Shown one piece after another: positions 7,466-15,930 of a stretch of DNA of 15,990 nucleotides. The translations under genes were made by a program, and so were the position numbers. Every line of letters begins with the position of its first letter. Position 1 is the first letter of the stretch. Origin of the DNA: Candidatus Zixiibacteriota bacterium (GTDB lineage: Bacteria; Zixibacteria; MSB-5A5; JAABVY01). The stretch covers positions 1,069 to 17,058 of the forward strand of contig JAABVY010000233.1 in NCBI GenBank assembly GCA_011777135.1, given 5' to 3'. The notes under the pieces were generated by a model. It did not search any database, was not told the DNA's origin, and was given only the letters and a program-made list of their open reading frames with translations.

Positions 7466-10222
7466 ATGACTGTCGAACATGATCCGGTAGAAAAACTCCT
7501 TCTCGATTTGCAGGAGCGGGCCAAAGAGCTTAACTGCCTGTACCGCATAGAGGAAGTTATGAACAGGCCGAATGCTACCCTGGATGATGTTTGCGAAGGT
7601 ATAATCGATGCAATCCCTCCCGGATGGCAGTATCCCGATATATGCGAAGCCAAGCTGACACTTTATGAGAAAGTCTATACGACTCGCGACTTTCACGAGA
7701 CCCAATGGGTTCAGAATGCCGAAATTCGTGTCCAGGACAAAACTGTGGGAATGATCAGTGTTTATTATACTGAGGAGATGCCGCAGGCGGACCATGGCCC
7801 CTTCCTTAAAGAAGAGACCAAGCTCATCCGGACGATAGCCGACCGGCTCGGTCATTTTCTGGTGTACCATAAGGTCAAGGGGATGTTTGGCGAATGGCAG
7901 GCGGCAGAAGAGGATCAGGATGGGGAGGGTATTCCGGAATGGCAGGTTGTGCTCGACCTTCTTCACCAAACCGACAGGAATCTATTCCTGACAGTCTCAT
8001 TGAAAATGCTGAATTTCCTGTGCTGGAGCGGAATCAGCGAGGCGGAGAAACTGCGTCGATCATCAGGAGCAGACAGGAAAAGCGAAGAAGATCAGATTGA
8101 AAAAGACAGCAATCGCCCCCAGCAGGTTCGCAAATTTTCGATTTCCAATGAGCTCTCAAAGAAAATTTTCAAGCTGGCTTCGGAGCATCTGGACGATGAT
8201 GAAATCTCGTCCAAGATTGAACACTGGATTCAGGAGGATAAACTCAATTTCCTGATCCAGGTTGTCAACCGCAACCTCTCGATCTCGGAGGTGGCCGATG
8301 CTATCCGCCGATATCATCATATCGGCGAGGGTGTGGAACTGCATTCACCCAGCCGCAGGGGAGTGCTGGTTTCGCTCATAAGGAGATTTCTCTCAATTCA
8401 GCTGAACTATATAAATATATCCAAGAACTACCTGGAAATCAGTGATTTTTATGATCTTCTGGAGCATGTCATTTTCTCCAGTGAAAGTCATGGCAAGCTG
8501 GGAGGCAAGGCGGCAGGGTTGACTCTGGCCGCACAAATAGTCAGAAAATCGCCTGAACATGCTGATCTCCTGGGTGACATAAAAATCCCGCGCACATGGT
8601 ATATCACCTCGGATATGATCCTGCACTTTATGCACTACAACAATTTTGCCGAGGTTGTGGAGCAGAAATACAAGGATATCAATCAAATTAGATTCGAATA
8701 TCCTCATATAGTGCACACTTTCAAAAATTCACACTTCCCGCCTGAGATGGTGGCAGGGCTTTCCGTCGCGCTGGATGATTTCGAGGAACGTCCCCTGATA
8801 GTGCGAAGCTCCAGTCTTCTTGAGGATGGAGTGGGTATGGCCTTCTCCGGCAAGTACAAGAGTCTCTTCCTGGCCAATCAGGGCAGTAAGCAGGAGAGGC
8901 TGGAAGCTTTGATGGATGCCATAGCTGAGGTTTATGCTTCGGTTTTCTCACCTGATCCGATTGAATACCGCACACACAACGGCCTGATCGATTTCGATGA
9001 GGAGATGGCGATCATGATTCAGGAGGTGGTCGGCAACCGTGTGGCAGACTATTTCCTGCCGACTTTCGCGGGAGTGGCTTTCAGCCGTAATGAATTCCGC
9101 TGGTCTCCACGGATAAAGCGTGAAAACGGACTCCTGCGGCTGGTACCCGGGCTGGGTACTCGTGCGGTCGATAGATTATCAGATGATTATCCTGTTCTTA
9201 TCGCTCCCGGGCAGCCTGACCTGCGCGCCAATACATCGATTGATGAGCAGCTCCGTTATTCTCCACGTCAGGTCGATGTGATCAACCTGAAAGAGAACAG
9301 CTTCTATACCATGGAGATAAAGGATCTTCTAAGAGAAGCCGGTTCTCAAATTCCGGGCATAAATAAAATTCTCTCGATTTATAAGGACGATCAGATAAAG
9401 AAGCCGATAGCGTTCAATATCGATTATGAAAAAGATGACCTGATAGTCTCTTTTGATGGCCTGGTTTCTGACGGCAAATTTATTCCGCAGATACGCACTC
9501 TTCTCAGACTGCTGGAGAACAAGTTGATGCGGCCGGTGGATATCGAATTCGCCCATGATGGAAAGAATTTCTACCTGCTGCAGTGCCGTCCGCAGAGTTA
9601 TATAGAGCAGGATACGGGAGACAAGATTCCACGTGATATAGCGCCTGATGATGTTATCTTCTCCGCCCATAAATATATTTCCAACGGCAAGGTGCCGGAG
9701 ATAACTCACATAGTCTATGTTGATCCCGCCGGCTATGGCGAGATAAAGGAATTGAATGAACTTCTGGCTGTGGGACGAGTGGTCAATAAGCTCAACAAAC
9801 GTCTGCCGGAGCATAAATTTATCCTCATGGGTCCGGGACGATGGGGCAGCCGCGGAGATATTAAATTGGGAGTCAATGTCACCTACTCCGATATTAACAA
9901 CACGGCTATGTTGATAGAAATTGCCCGTCAGAAGGGGAACTACGTACCCGATCTCTCATTCGGAACACATTTCTTCCAGGATCTGGTGGAATCGAATATC
10001 AGGTATCTTCCTCTGTATCCTGATGATCCGGGTATCAAGTTTAATGAAGATTTTCTTTTGAATTCACCAAATCTGCTGTCAGAACTTCTGCCCGACTATT
10101 CCCATCTTTCCGATTGCGTGCATGTCATCGATGTTCCCGCAGTCACCGAGGGCAAAGTTCTTAGAGTTTACCTTAACGCCGACCAGCATGAGGGTGTGGG
10201 TGTCCTGGAAGAACCTAAGTAG
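7466..10222 (+). CDS. PEP-synthase/PPDK-type ATP-grasp protein lacking the phospho-His and PEP/pyruvate domains
   Basis: A 918-residue cytosolic protein, ATG with GGAG 9 nt before. Residues 1-150 resemble a GAF-like sensor fold, followed by a charged linker and a helical region to about 330. Residues 335-715 match the PPDK N-terminal nucleotide-binding (ATP-grasp) domain: LGGKAAGL at 345-352, the R447-S-S-S run, and LLQCRPQS ending the domain near 711. The C-terminal 200 residues contain GPGRWGSRGD (789-798) and VTYSDINNTAMLIEIA. I remember these only from a family named PEP/pyruvate-binding domain proteins. I see no TSHAA-like phospho-histidine motif and no TIM-barrel PEP/pyruvate domain, so a complete PEP synthase reaction is unlikely from this chain alone. 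It probably shares an operon with the dehydrogenase. It converges on the DUF4846 gene with 14 nt between stops and no clear terminator. Confidence 0.85.
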   Translation: MTVEHDPVEKLLLDLQERAKELNCLYRIEEVMNRPNATLDDVCEGIIDAIPPGWQYPDICEAKLTLYEKVYTTRDFHETQWVQNAEIRVQDKTVGMISVYYTEEMPQADHGPFLKEETKLIRTIADRLGHFLVYHKVKGMFGEWQAAEEDQDGEGIPEWQVVLDLLHQTDRNLFLTVSLKMLNFLCWSGISEAEKLRRSSGADRKSEEDQIEKDSNRPQQVRKFSISNELSKKIFKLASEHLDDDEISSKIEHWIQEDKLNFLIQVVNRNLSISEVADAIRRYHHIGEGVELHSPSRRGVLVSLIRRFLSIQLNYINISKNYLEISDFYDLLEHVIFSSESHGKLGGKAAGLTLAAQIVRKSPEHADLLGDIKIPRTWYITSDMILHFMHYNNFAEVVEQKYKDINQIRFEYPHIVHTFKNSHFPPEMVAGLSVALDDFEERPLIVRSSSLLEDGVGMAFSGKYKSLFLANQGSKQERLEALMDAIAEVYASVFSPDPIEYRTHNGLIDFDEEMAIMIQEVVGNRVADYFLPTFAGVAFSRNEFRWSPRIKRENGLLRLVPGLGTRAVDRLSDDYPVLIAPGQPDLRANTSIDEQLRYSPRQVDVINLKENSFYTMEIKDLLREAGSQIPGINKILSIYKDDQIKKPIAFNIDYEKDDLIVSFDGLVSDGKFIPQIRTLLRLLENKLMRPVDIEFAHDGKNFYLLQCRPQSYIEQDTGDKIPRDIAPDDVIFSAHKYISNGKVPEITHIVYVDPAGYGEIKELNELLAVGRVVNKLNKRLPEHKFILMGPGRWGSRGDIKLGVNVTYSDINNTAMLIEIARQKGNYVPDLSFGTHFFQDLVESNIRYLPLYPDDPGIKFNEDFLLNSPNLLSELLPDYSHLSDCVHVIDVPAVTEGKVLRVYLNADQHEGVGVLEEPK

Positions 10223-10236
10223 CCACTAACCTCTAC

Positions 10237-11079
10237 TCAAAACCTTTTTAATTCTTCTTTGGGGAATTCCCATTCGGGGATTTTGAGGGTGTCGCCGAAA
10301 TCAAGCGGGTACCATGGATTCAGATCCTCGTCGTGCAGATTCTTTATAATATGGATATCCTGGGCTGGGGTATAGCCCTGGGCCAGAAGAAAGAGGTTTC
10401 TGCCGTTATCTTTGTCAACCGCCATATCGACCACAATGATTGCATGTCCGGGAAAGCCCGGCTTTATGAATACATCTCCGATACGCATTTTGGAAACATC
10501 CTCGACTTTTTCAAGCTCATTATCCAAAGAATAAGTCCCGGCATACATGAACACCGAATCAAGATATTTCCGAAAAGCCTCGTAGGATGAATCGGCAGCC
10601 GCATTTTTGACCCAGTTGACCCGCATCTCATCAACTTTGGGGCGATATCCTTTTATCCAGCTGGTGTATTTTGCCTCATGCCCGGAGGTGAAATTGAAAT
10701 GGATCATGTCAAATTCGCCAATGGAATAAAGGTATTCTGCCCTCAATCTGATAATGGCGTCCGCGCACTGCATCAAATTCTGCTCGCTGCGGTCGATATT
10801 GACTATGGCGTAATGATGATTCTGATTGTCTTTTCTGTCGCCGTTATACAGCATTAATGTTGAACCGTCTTCCTTGAGCGGAAGATGCTGAAGCCAGTGT
10901 GCAAAGGTGCCCTTCATCGGATTAACCCGCTTGTAACCATCGGGAACGGCGATACGTTCAACGATCGCGTCCGAGCTGTCATATTCATCGAGCCATGGAT
11001 AAGGGTTATCCTGGGCCGAGACATCGGCGCCGTAAATTAATATGAAGCATATGATCGATGCTGCAAATCTGTATAAAAT
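10237..11079 (-). CDS. Exported DUF4846-family protein with probable ATT start codon
   Basis: 280 residues if read from ATT at 11079-11077. The first in-frame ATG (10917) would remove 54 residues, including a clear signal peptide (LYRFAASIICFILIYGADVSA, cleavage after about residue 22) and the conserved PYPWL-D segment. No ATG, GTG or TTG exists in frame back to the TAG at 11100-11098. GGAG (11091-11088) is placed 8 nt before the ATT, ideal for initiation there. The body shows DUF4846 features: WLQHLPLK, QCADAIIRLRAEYLY, FNFTSGH, GYRP, YAGT, GDVFIKPGFPGHA and LLAQGYTPAQ. The family has no established function; the PGHA segment and size hint at an enzyme-like fold, but I cannot name a reaction. 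It is probably periplasmic or outer-membrane facing. Confidence 0.85.
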   Translation of the reverse strand: MLYRFAASIICFILIYGADVSAQDNPYPWLDEYDSSDAIVERIAVPDGYKRVNPMKGTFAHWLQHLPLKEDGSTLMLYNGDRKDNQNHHYAIVNIDRSEQNLMQCADAIIRLRAEYLYSIGEFDMIHFNFTSGHEAKYTSWIKGYRPKVDEMRVNWVKNAAADSSYEAFRKYLDSVFMYAGTYSLDNELEKVEDVSKMRIGDVFIKPGFPGHAIIVVDMAVDKDNGRNLFLLAQGYTPAQDIHIIKNLHDEDLNPWYPLDFGDTLKIPEWEFPKEELKRF

Positions 11080-11118
11080 AGAGCCTTCTCCTGCATACTA
11101 ATGATGTTATTGTTAAAT

Positions 11119-11150
11119 GTTATACAACGGCCAACTGTTCCGGTTGTCAA
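11119..11150 (-). promoter_or_regulatory. Weak candidate promoter for the DUF4846 gene
   Basis: On the minus strand, TTGACA (11150-11145) precedes TATAAC (11124-11119) with a 20-nt spacer, longer than optimal. It lies about 40 nt upstream of the proposed ATT start. Confidence 0.3.
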
Positions 11151-11175
11151 AATCTTTTTTAGTTACGAAAGAGCC

Positions 11176-11203
11176 TTGACATGAAGGTGATTTGTAATAT
11201 ATT
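11176..11203 (+). promoter_or_regulatory. Candidate sigma70 promoter for a rightward small RNA
   Basis: TTGACA (11176-11181) and TATATT (11198-11203) are separated by 16 nt on the plus strand, in a gap where both flanking genes run leftward. Nothing rightward and coding follows, but a terminator does, about 210 nt later. Confidence 0.55.
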
Positions 11204-11209
11204 TGTTTT

Positions 11210-11421
11210 AAGAAACCGATAGCAGATCACGACCGACTATTTATACACCATTTGCGGATTTGCATCTAGATCTATAAAAAGAAAAAGTATTTTTTGGGGG
11301 CCTTATTAAGGCTAAAATAATTACCTGCGCCATAGAGTGGCGGCAGGTATGTCTCAATACCCTTCAGGGTTCCAACTAAAAGAATGCCTCAAGTCGATAA
11401 GACCTGAGGCGTTCTTTTTTT
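11210..11421 (+). ncRNA. Candidate small non-coding RNA, about 210 nt
   Basis: The unit is delimited by a rightward promoter (11176-11203) and a strong intrinsic terminator (11381-11421). Between them on the plus strand are three hairpins: GCCTT/AAGGC (11300-11312), ACCTGC-GCCA/TGGC-G-GCAGGT with one bulged G (11323-11348), and ACCC/GGGT (11359-11370). The 5' 90 nt are AT-rich and less structured. It matches none of the standard RNAs I can recognise (6S, SRP, RNase P, tmRNA). The only plus-strand ORF in the hairpin part, 25 codons, reads through the terminator and is unlikely to be real. An alternative reading is a structured dispersed repeat downstream of the M16 peptidase gene. Confidence 0.45.
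11381..11421. terminator. Bidirectional intrinsic terminator
   Basis: AGAATGCCTCA (11381-11391) pairs with TGAGGCGTTCT (11405-11415), 11 bp with one G-T pair, around a 13-nt loop. On the plus strand it runs into seven T residues (11415-11421), a strong terminator for the candidate small RNA. On the minus strand the opposite arm ends in TTCTTTT, so it can also end the leftward M16 peptidase transcript, whose stop lies about 29 nt upstream. Confidence 0.85.
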
Positions 11422-11449
11422 GTTGACATCTATAATCGCAAAATAAAGA

Positions 11450-14311
11450 TTACTGCTCTTCCTGCACCTGCTTTTCCTTCTCCGGATAAAGCACAAAAAG
11501 TGCATAATGCGACATGTCAAGATACTTTTTCGCCGTTTGCTGGATATCCTCAGGATCAAGGCCAGAAGTCAGTTCTTCGAGCTGCATGATCAAGCGCGGA
11601 TCGATATCATGGCTGTATGCCTGCTGCAGGCTGGATAACCAGAACCGATTCTCTTTGAGGTCTTTCTCTCTTTCCCGCCGCTGCATTTCCCTGACTTTCT
11701 GCACATAGCTCTCATCCGGCCCATATTGCTTCAGGCTATCGAGCTGCAGGAAGACAGTCTCGGTCATCTCATCCACTCGTTCGGGATTGCATCCAAAGGT
11801 GATTGTAAATGCGTATTCCTCTTCGGGATACTTGGATGTACCGGCATAGACACCCACGCCGTAGGTTCCACCCATATCCTCACGCAGGACTTCTCGAAGT
11901 TTGATACGCAAAAGAGCTGCGGTTGACATCAGATCGTAGCGGTTCTGGCGGCTCCATTCAAAATCCCCCGGGAAAATAATGCGTATATAGCTCTTCGGCT
12001 CCAGGCCCTTGCGTACTTCTTTTTTCAGAAGGCCCTGCGGCGGATCGATTCCCAGATCCCGCCAGCTTTCTGTCCTGTCCATTGAGGGCAGACCGCCCAG
12101 CCATGCTTCCACCATAGGCTTTATCTCTTCCGGTTCAAGGTTGCCGACAAGTACGAACGTGAAGTCGCTGGCATCCGCGAAACGATCATTGTAGATTTCG
12201 AAGGATTTCTGCAAATCCATCTCCTCCAGACGTTCCACCGACCAGGGCTTCATGCGGGGATGATATTGTGTCATTGCCCAGCTGATTGTATCTCCGAATA
12301 CGGATTCGGGATCGGAACTGCGGTTTTCGAAGACTGATTCCATTCTCTTTTTATAGGCCTGGAAGGCTGTAGTATCAGCACGGGGTTCAGTGAAGTAGAG
12401 GTAAATCAACTGGAACATCGTTTCCAGATCCTCAGGCGATGCGCTTCCGCGAAGACCTTCCTCTTCAGAACCAATCCAGGGGGAGACATTTACAACCTTG
12501 CCGGCCAGCTTTTTCTCCAGCTCGATCTCGGTAAAATCGGCAAGACCGCCCTCATTAACAAGCGACGCGGCTGTGGACGCTGCAATGTAATCTTCATCCG
12601 ATACCAGGGAATGTCCGCCCGGGCTGAAGGCGGTGAAAAGTACTTGGTCGTTTTTGAAATCGGTCGGTTTCAGGATGACTTCCACGCCGTTTCCAAGGGT
12701 CCACTTGTAGGTGTCAATATCTTCAATAAATTCCTCCGAGATCACCTCCGAACCCTCAGGCGGTGTTTCCACCAGCGGTGCATCCGACACATCATCCGAG
12801 TAAGCCATGATTTCCGCGACCTCGACCTTATTGAAGACAGCAAGCAGATCCTCTTCGGTGGGGATTTCAAGACCGTCCTTCTCGGGAGAATTGGCCATGA
12901 TGACACGGCTCTCATCACGAATCCATTTATCAGCCAGAGCATTTATTTCTTCCAGCTTTATGTCCGGCACGACCTGTTTATATAGTTCGTATTCCCATTC
13001 GATTCCGGGGGCCTTGGTGTCGTTTAGAAAGTTGCTGACAAATTGTGATGCAAACCTGCTGGATTCCGTTTTATCGCGTTCGTTATATTGCTGCTCCATT
13101 GCACGCAGCGTCTCTTTTTTCTGCCGCTCCAGCTCAGATTCGGTAAATCCATATTGCTTGACACGTTTGGCCTCGGTTAGAATAGCCTCCAGACCTCTTT
13201 CAATGCCGCCCTCGGGAACCATGGCCATGAGGAAATAAATATTTTTGGTTCTCAGGAATCTTCCCTGCGCCGAAAATCCGAAAATGAACGGCGGGTCAGC
13301 TTCTTTGGTCAGTTCGACCAGCCTCTGGTTGAGCATGCCGTTATAGAGATCGGCCAGGATTTTTTCACGGTAGTTTTCGACAGTCTCGATTTCTTCCAGC
13401 GGATGCTTGTAGTAAACTGCAATTCGTGACATAGTCGCTTCGGGATCGGATGATATTGCGAAGAGAGTCTGCTCATGATCCGGAACCTCGAATTCCTCAC
13501 GCACGGGCGGATTTTCCGGCATGGGAATGCCTGCGAAATGCTGTTTGATCAACTCCTCGATCCAGGCAGGATCGAAGTCTCCCACCGCCACCACCGACAT
13601 ATTGTCGGGACGATACCAGTCACGGTAGAAATCTCTGAGGGTTTCATATTCAAAATTTTCTACAATCTCTACTTTGCCTATGGGAAGCCGGTCAGCATAT
13701 TTTGATCCTTTGAAAAGAATTGGAAACTGCTCATCCCTCATGCGTGCTTCCGCTCCTCGTCCCAGGCGCCATTCCTCAACTATGACACCACGCTCTTTGT
13801 CGACCTCCTCTTCCTCGAGGCTCAAGAGATGCGCCCAGTCCTCGAGGATTTGAAATGCGGTTTCCACTAATTCAGTGCTGTCGGTCGGCACCTGCAGCAT
13901 ATAGACGGTCTCATCAAAACCGGTATATGCATTCAGATCGGGCCCGAACCGCATGCCGATAGATTCCAGATAATCGACCAGCTCCTGCTTCTCGAAATTC
14001 TCGGAGCCATTGAAAGCCATATGCTCGACAAAATGCGCCAGACCCTGCTGGGCTTCGGTCTCCAGAATTGAGCCGGCATTTATTACCAGGCGCAGCTCAG
14101 CGCGCTCCTCGGGCTTCTGATTTGTCATGATGTAATAGATAACTCCATTATCGAGCCGGCCCTTGATCACGTCAGGATCGAGCGGAATTGCTTCTTCCAG
14201 CTCAAATGACATCTTAGTCTGGGAAGTCTCGGCAGGCTGGGCCGGCAGAGGCGTATTAAATCCCGGAACAACGAAAATCAAAAGCAATGCATTGATTGCG
14301 TGCTTCAGCAT
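11450..14311 (-). CDS. PqqL-like M16 zinc metallopeptidase (two-domain, exported)
   Basis: A 953-residue insulinase/pitrilysin-family protease, close in length to E. coli PqqL (931). AAAGGAG 7 nt before the ATG fixes the start. Residues 1-25 form a signal peptide, so it acts in the periplasm or at the outer membrane. The N-terminal half carries the inverted zinc motif H93-F-V-E96-H97, and the stretch ERGVIVEEWR (173-182) supplies the expected third Glu ligand. The C-terminal half (about 530-950) lacks HxxEH, as usual, but retains REDMGGTYGVGV, the Arg/Tyr element that helps bind substrate. Family members form a clam-shell around partly unfolded peptides of limited size. A terminator lies just downstream, so the gene is probably monocistronic. 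Together with the M28 enzyme it points to an organism that degrades exogenous peptides. Confidence 0.93.
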   Translation of the reverse strand: MLKHAINALLLIFVVPGFNTPLPAQPAETSQTKMSFELEEAIPLDPDVIKGRLDNGVIYYIMTNQKPEERAELRLVINAGSILETEAQQGLAHFVEHMAFNGSENFEKQELVDYLESIGMRFGPDLNAYTGFDETVYMLQVPTDSTELVETAFQILEDWAHLLSLEEEEVDKERGVIVEEWRLGRGAEARMRDEQFPILFKGSKYADRLPIGKVEIVENFEYETLRDFYRDWYRPDNMSVVAVGDFDPAWIEELIKQHFAGIPMPENPPVREEFEVPDHEQTLFAISSDPEATMSRIAVYYKHPLEEIETVENYREKILADLYNGMLNQRLVELTKEADPPFIFGFSAQGRFLRTKNIYFLMAMVPEGGIERGLEAILTEAKRVKQYGFTESELERQKKETLRAMEQQYNERDKTESSRFASQFVSNFLNDTKAPGIEWEYELYKQVVPDIKLEEINALADKWIRDESRVIMANSPEKDGLEIPTEEDLLAVFNKVEVAEIMAYSDDVSDAPLVETPPEGSEVISEEFIEDIDTYKWTLGNGVEVILKPTDFKNDQVLFTAFSPGGHSLVSDEDYIAASTAASLVNEGGLADFTEIELEKKLAGKVVNVSPWIGSEEEGLRGSASPEDLETMFQLIYLYFTEPRADTTAFQAYKKRMESVFENRSSDPESVFGDTISWAMTQYHPRMKPWSVERLEEMDLQKSFEIYNDRFADASDFTFVLVGNLEPEEIKPMVEAWLGGLPSMDRTESWRDLGIDPPQGLLKKEVRKGLEPKSYIRIIFPGDFEWSRQNRYDLMSTAALLRIKLREVLREDMGGTYGVGVYAGTSKYPEEEYAFTITFGCNPERVDEMTETVFLQLDSLKQYGPDESYVQKVREMQRREREKDLKENRFWLSSLQQAYSHDIDPRLIMQLEELTSGLDPEDIQQTAKKYLDMSHYALFVLYPEKEKQVQEEQ

Positions 14312-14562
14312 CTTATATCTCCTTTTATTTATACTAACTCTGGTTCTATTCCTGTCTTAAATGGATACAGCCATCTCGTGGCAATGTTCAAATTTTCTTA
14401 ATTAGTTACTGTTTCGCGAATTCCCCCGAGGAAAATTTCGAGAATGATATTCAGTGATATGGAGAATATAAATATTTCTGAAATCCTGGACAATCAATAT
14501 TGTATTCACGATTCAAAAAAATATAATCAAGTATATAAATAAATGATAAAGTGGTTAACTGA
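14312..14562. other. AT-rich intergenic stretch between the ligase and M16 genes
   Basis: No gene-like frame and no GC-rich terminator are visible. The last part next to the M16 start holds its ribosome binding site; no convincing -35/-10 pair was found. Small AT palindromes around 14465-14480 are expected by composition. Confidence 0.4.
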
Positions 14563-15930
14563 TTATGATTCATACTGATCAACGTAATCAAGGGCAAGAG
14601 GAGAAATTACCCATCGAAATTTGCCCTGAGGAGTGGGAGGAATTGAATCTACATATTTTACTTCGATTTCAAATTTACATGGGAGAGCCTTTTCAATAAG
14701 AGTTATCATCGTCTTCTCGTCTCTCTCTCGGGCATATTCTGGCTTCGGAACCACACGAAATACCAATTCGTCCAGGGATAGCTGCTCAAATTGAAAAGAC
14801 TGTATTTTGTCAAAGCCCTTTTTTTCCATATTGATGAGAACATATGATTCAACCAGGCCATTACGTGTCACGATCATGTCCCTCCCACGTCCACCGATCA
14901 ATTTTAGGGCCGGATAGGGTATATCGTCATCGATATAATCGAGCCATCTGACATAGTCTTCGGAATGATATCTGATCAATGGGAAGGCATAGTTATGGAG
15001 GCTTGTAGTAATTAAATCTCCCTCGTCTTTTTTCCCGCCTGAAGCTCGTGTATCGACTTCGAGATGGCAGTATTCAGATACTTCGAAGAACTTCTGGTTG
15101 TTATCTCCCCAGGCTGCGATCGTGTTTTCGCGATTACCGTAATATTCGAAATACCGTCCTCTGAAGACTTTCTCAACCAGTCTGCGTACATGCGGCTCAA
15201 ATTTAATCGCATATGTGCCGATCAGCGGTATATCGAAAGGCAACAGGTTATTTCTGAGAGTGTATTCAGCAAGCAGTCCGAGCATATTTGCATGAGCCCA
15301 GATAAACGCTGGTTTGAAGCGCTGTATTGCCTTGTATGATTCCTCGAAGCGCTGCGCCATTAGATGGGAAGTATTTATGATGAGTTCATTTTCAATTCTA
15401 TCGTATTCATACACCGGAGAATCAGGGTCAAAGCTGCTTGGATTTGTGATAGTTGCCCTCTTCTGGCGAAAAGCATAACCGTATTCATTGAAGATACGCC
15501 ATAAGACGGCTTTACGGAAAGCCTCCTGGTAGGAGCTGCGATAGAATTTTGTCGAGCCGGCCGAGGTGCCGGATGTTGCACCGGGGATGGGATGAAAACT
15601 CGCAAAATTATCCGCTTTCAGTCTATCGGGATTTTGCTGAAGTGTCTTTTTTGTCAGTATGGGTAGTTTTGAATAATCCCGGAATGTCATTATATCCTCG
15701 GGAATTATTCCATGTTTTTTAAATAGCTCACGATAATAAGGTACCTGGACTTGAGCGTGCGACAGCAGTTGTCTTAGTTTCATGAGCTTATATGCTTTCA
15801 TCTGCTCTCGACTCCAATTACGGCTTTCATTCAAAAAAGCATATATTTTCTTGAATTCCTTACCGTAATATTCAGGAAGCGGCTTGAAACAATAGATAAA
15901 ATCGCGAAACTTTTTCTTGATTGGTGTCAT
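14563..15930 (-). CDS. CapK/PaaK-like adenylate-forming ligase
   Basis: A 455-residue member of the phenylacetate-CoA ligase (PaaK)/CapK branch of adenylate-forming enzymes, which activate a carboxylate with ATP. Visible motifs in order are the phosphate-binding loop TSGTSAGSTK (119-128), YYGNRE (263-268), RYHSED (320-325; many relatives have T-G-D here), GGRGRD (346-351) and, in the C-terminal lid, PPTPQGKFRW (431-440) with the expected catalytic lysine K437. CapK-type members are often found with polysaccharide genes, PaaK proper with aromatic degradation. Neither context is visible, so the substrate is open. The start is the ATG ending at 15930, with AGGG 9 nt before it. A frame closing with TGA inside the ATG (ATGA) may be the end of an upstream gene, so the start may be translationally coupled. 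Confidence 0.88.
   Translation of the reverse strand: MTPIKKKFRDFIYCFKPLPEYYGKEFKKIYAFLNESRNWSREQMKAYKLMKLRQLLSHAQVQVPYYRELFKKHGIIPEDIMTFRDYSKLPILTKKTLQQNPDRLKADNFASFHPIPGATSGTSAGSTKFYRSSYQEAFRKAVLWRIFNEYGYAFRQKRATITNPSSFDPDSPVYEYDRIENELIINTSHLMAQRFEESYKAIQRFKPAFIWAHANMLGLLAEYTLRNNLLPFDIPLIGTYAIKFEPHVRRLVEKVFRGRYFEYYGNRENTIAAWGDNNQKFFEVSEYCHLEVDTRASGGKKDEGDLITTSLHNYAFPLIRYHSEDYVRWLDYIDDDIPYPALKLIGGRGRDMIVTRNGLVESYVLINMEKKGFDKIQSFQFEQLSLDELVFRVVPKPEYARERDEKTMITLIEKALPCKFEIEVKYVDSIPPTPQGKFRWVISPLALDYVDQYES

Noticed and set aside
11274..11388. A minus-strand open stretch of about 34 codons downstream of the M16 gene.
   Set aside because: It has no usual start codon, and it coincides with the hairpin-rich candidate RNA region and terminator.
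11349..11426. A 25-codon ORF in the 11.35-kb region with AGG just before its ATG.
   Set aside because: It runs through both arms of a strong intrinsic terminator and into its T-tract.
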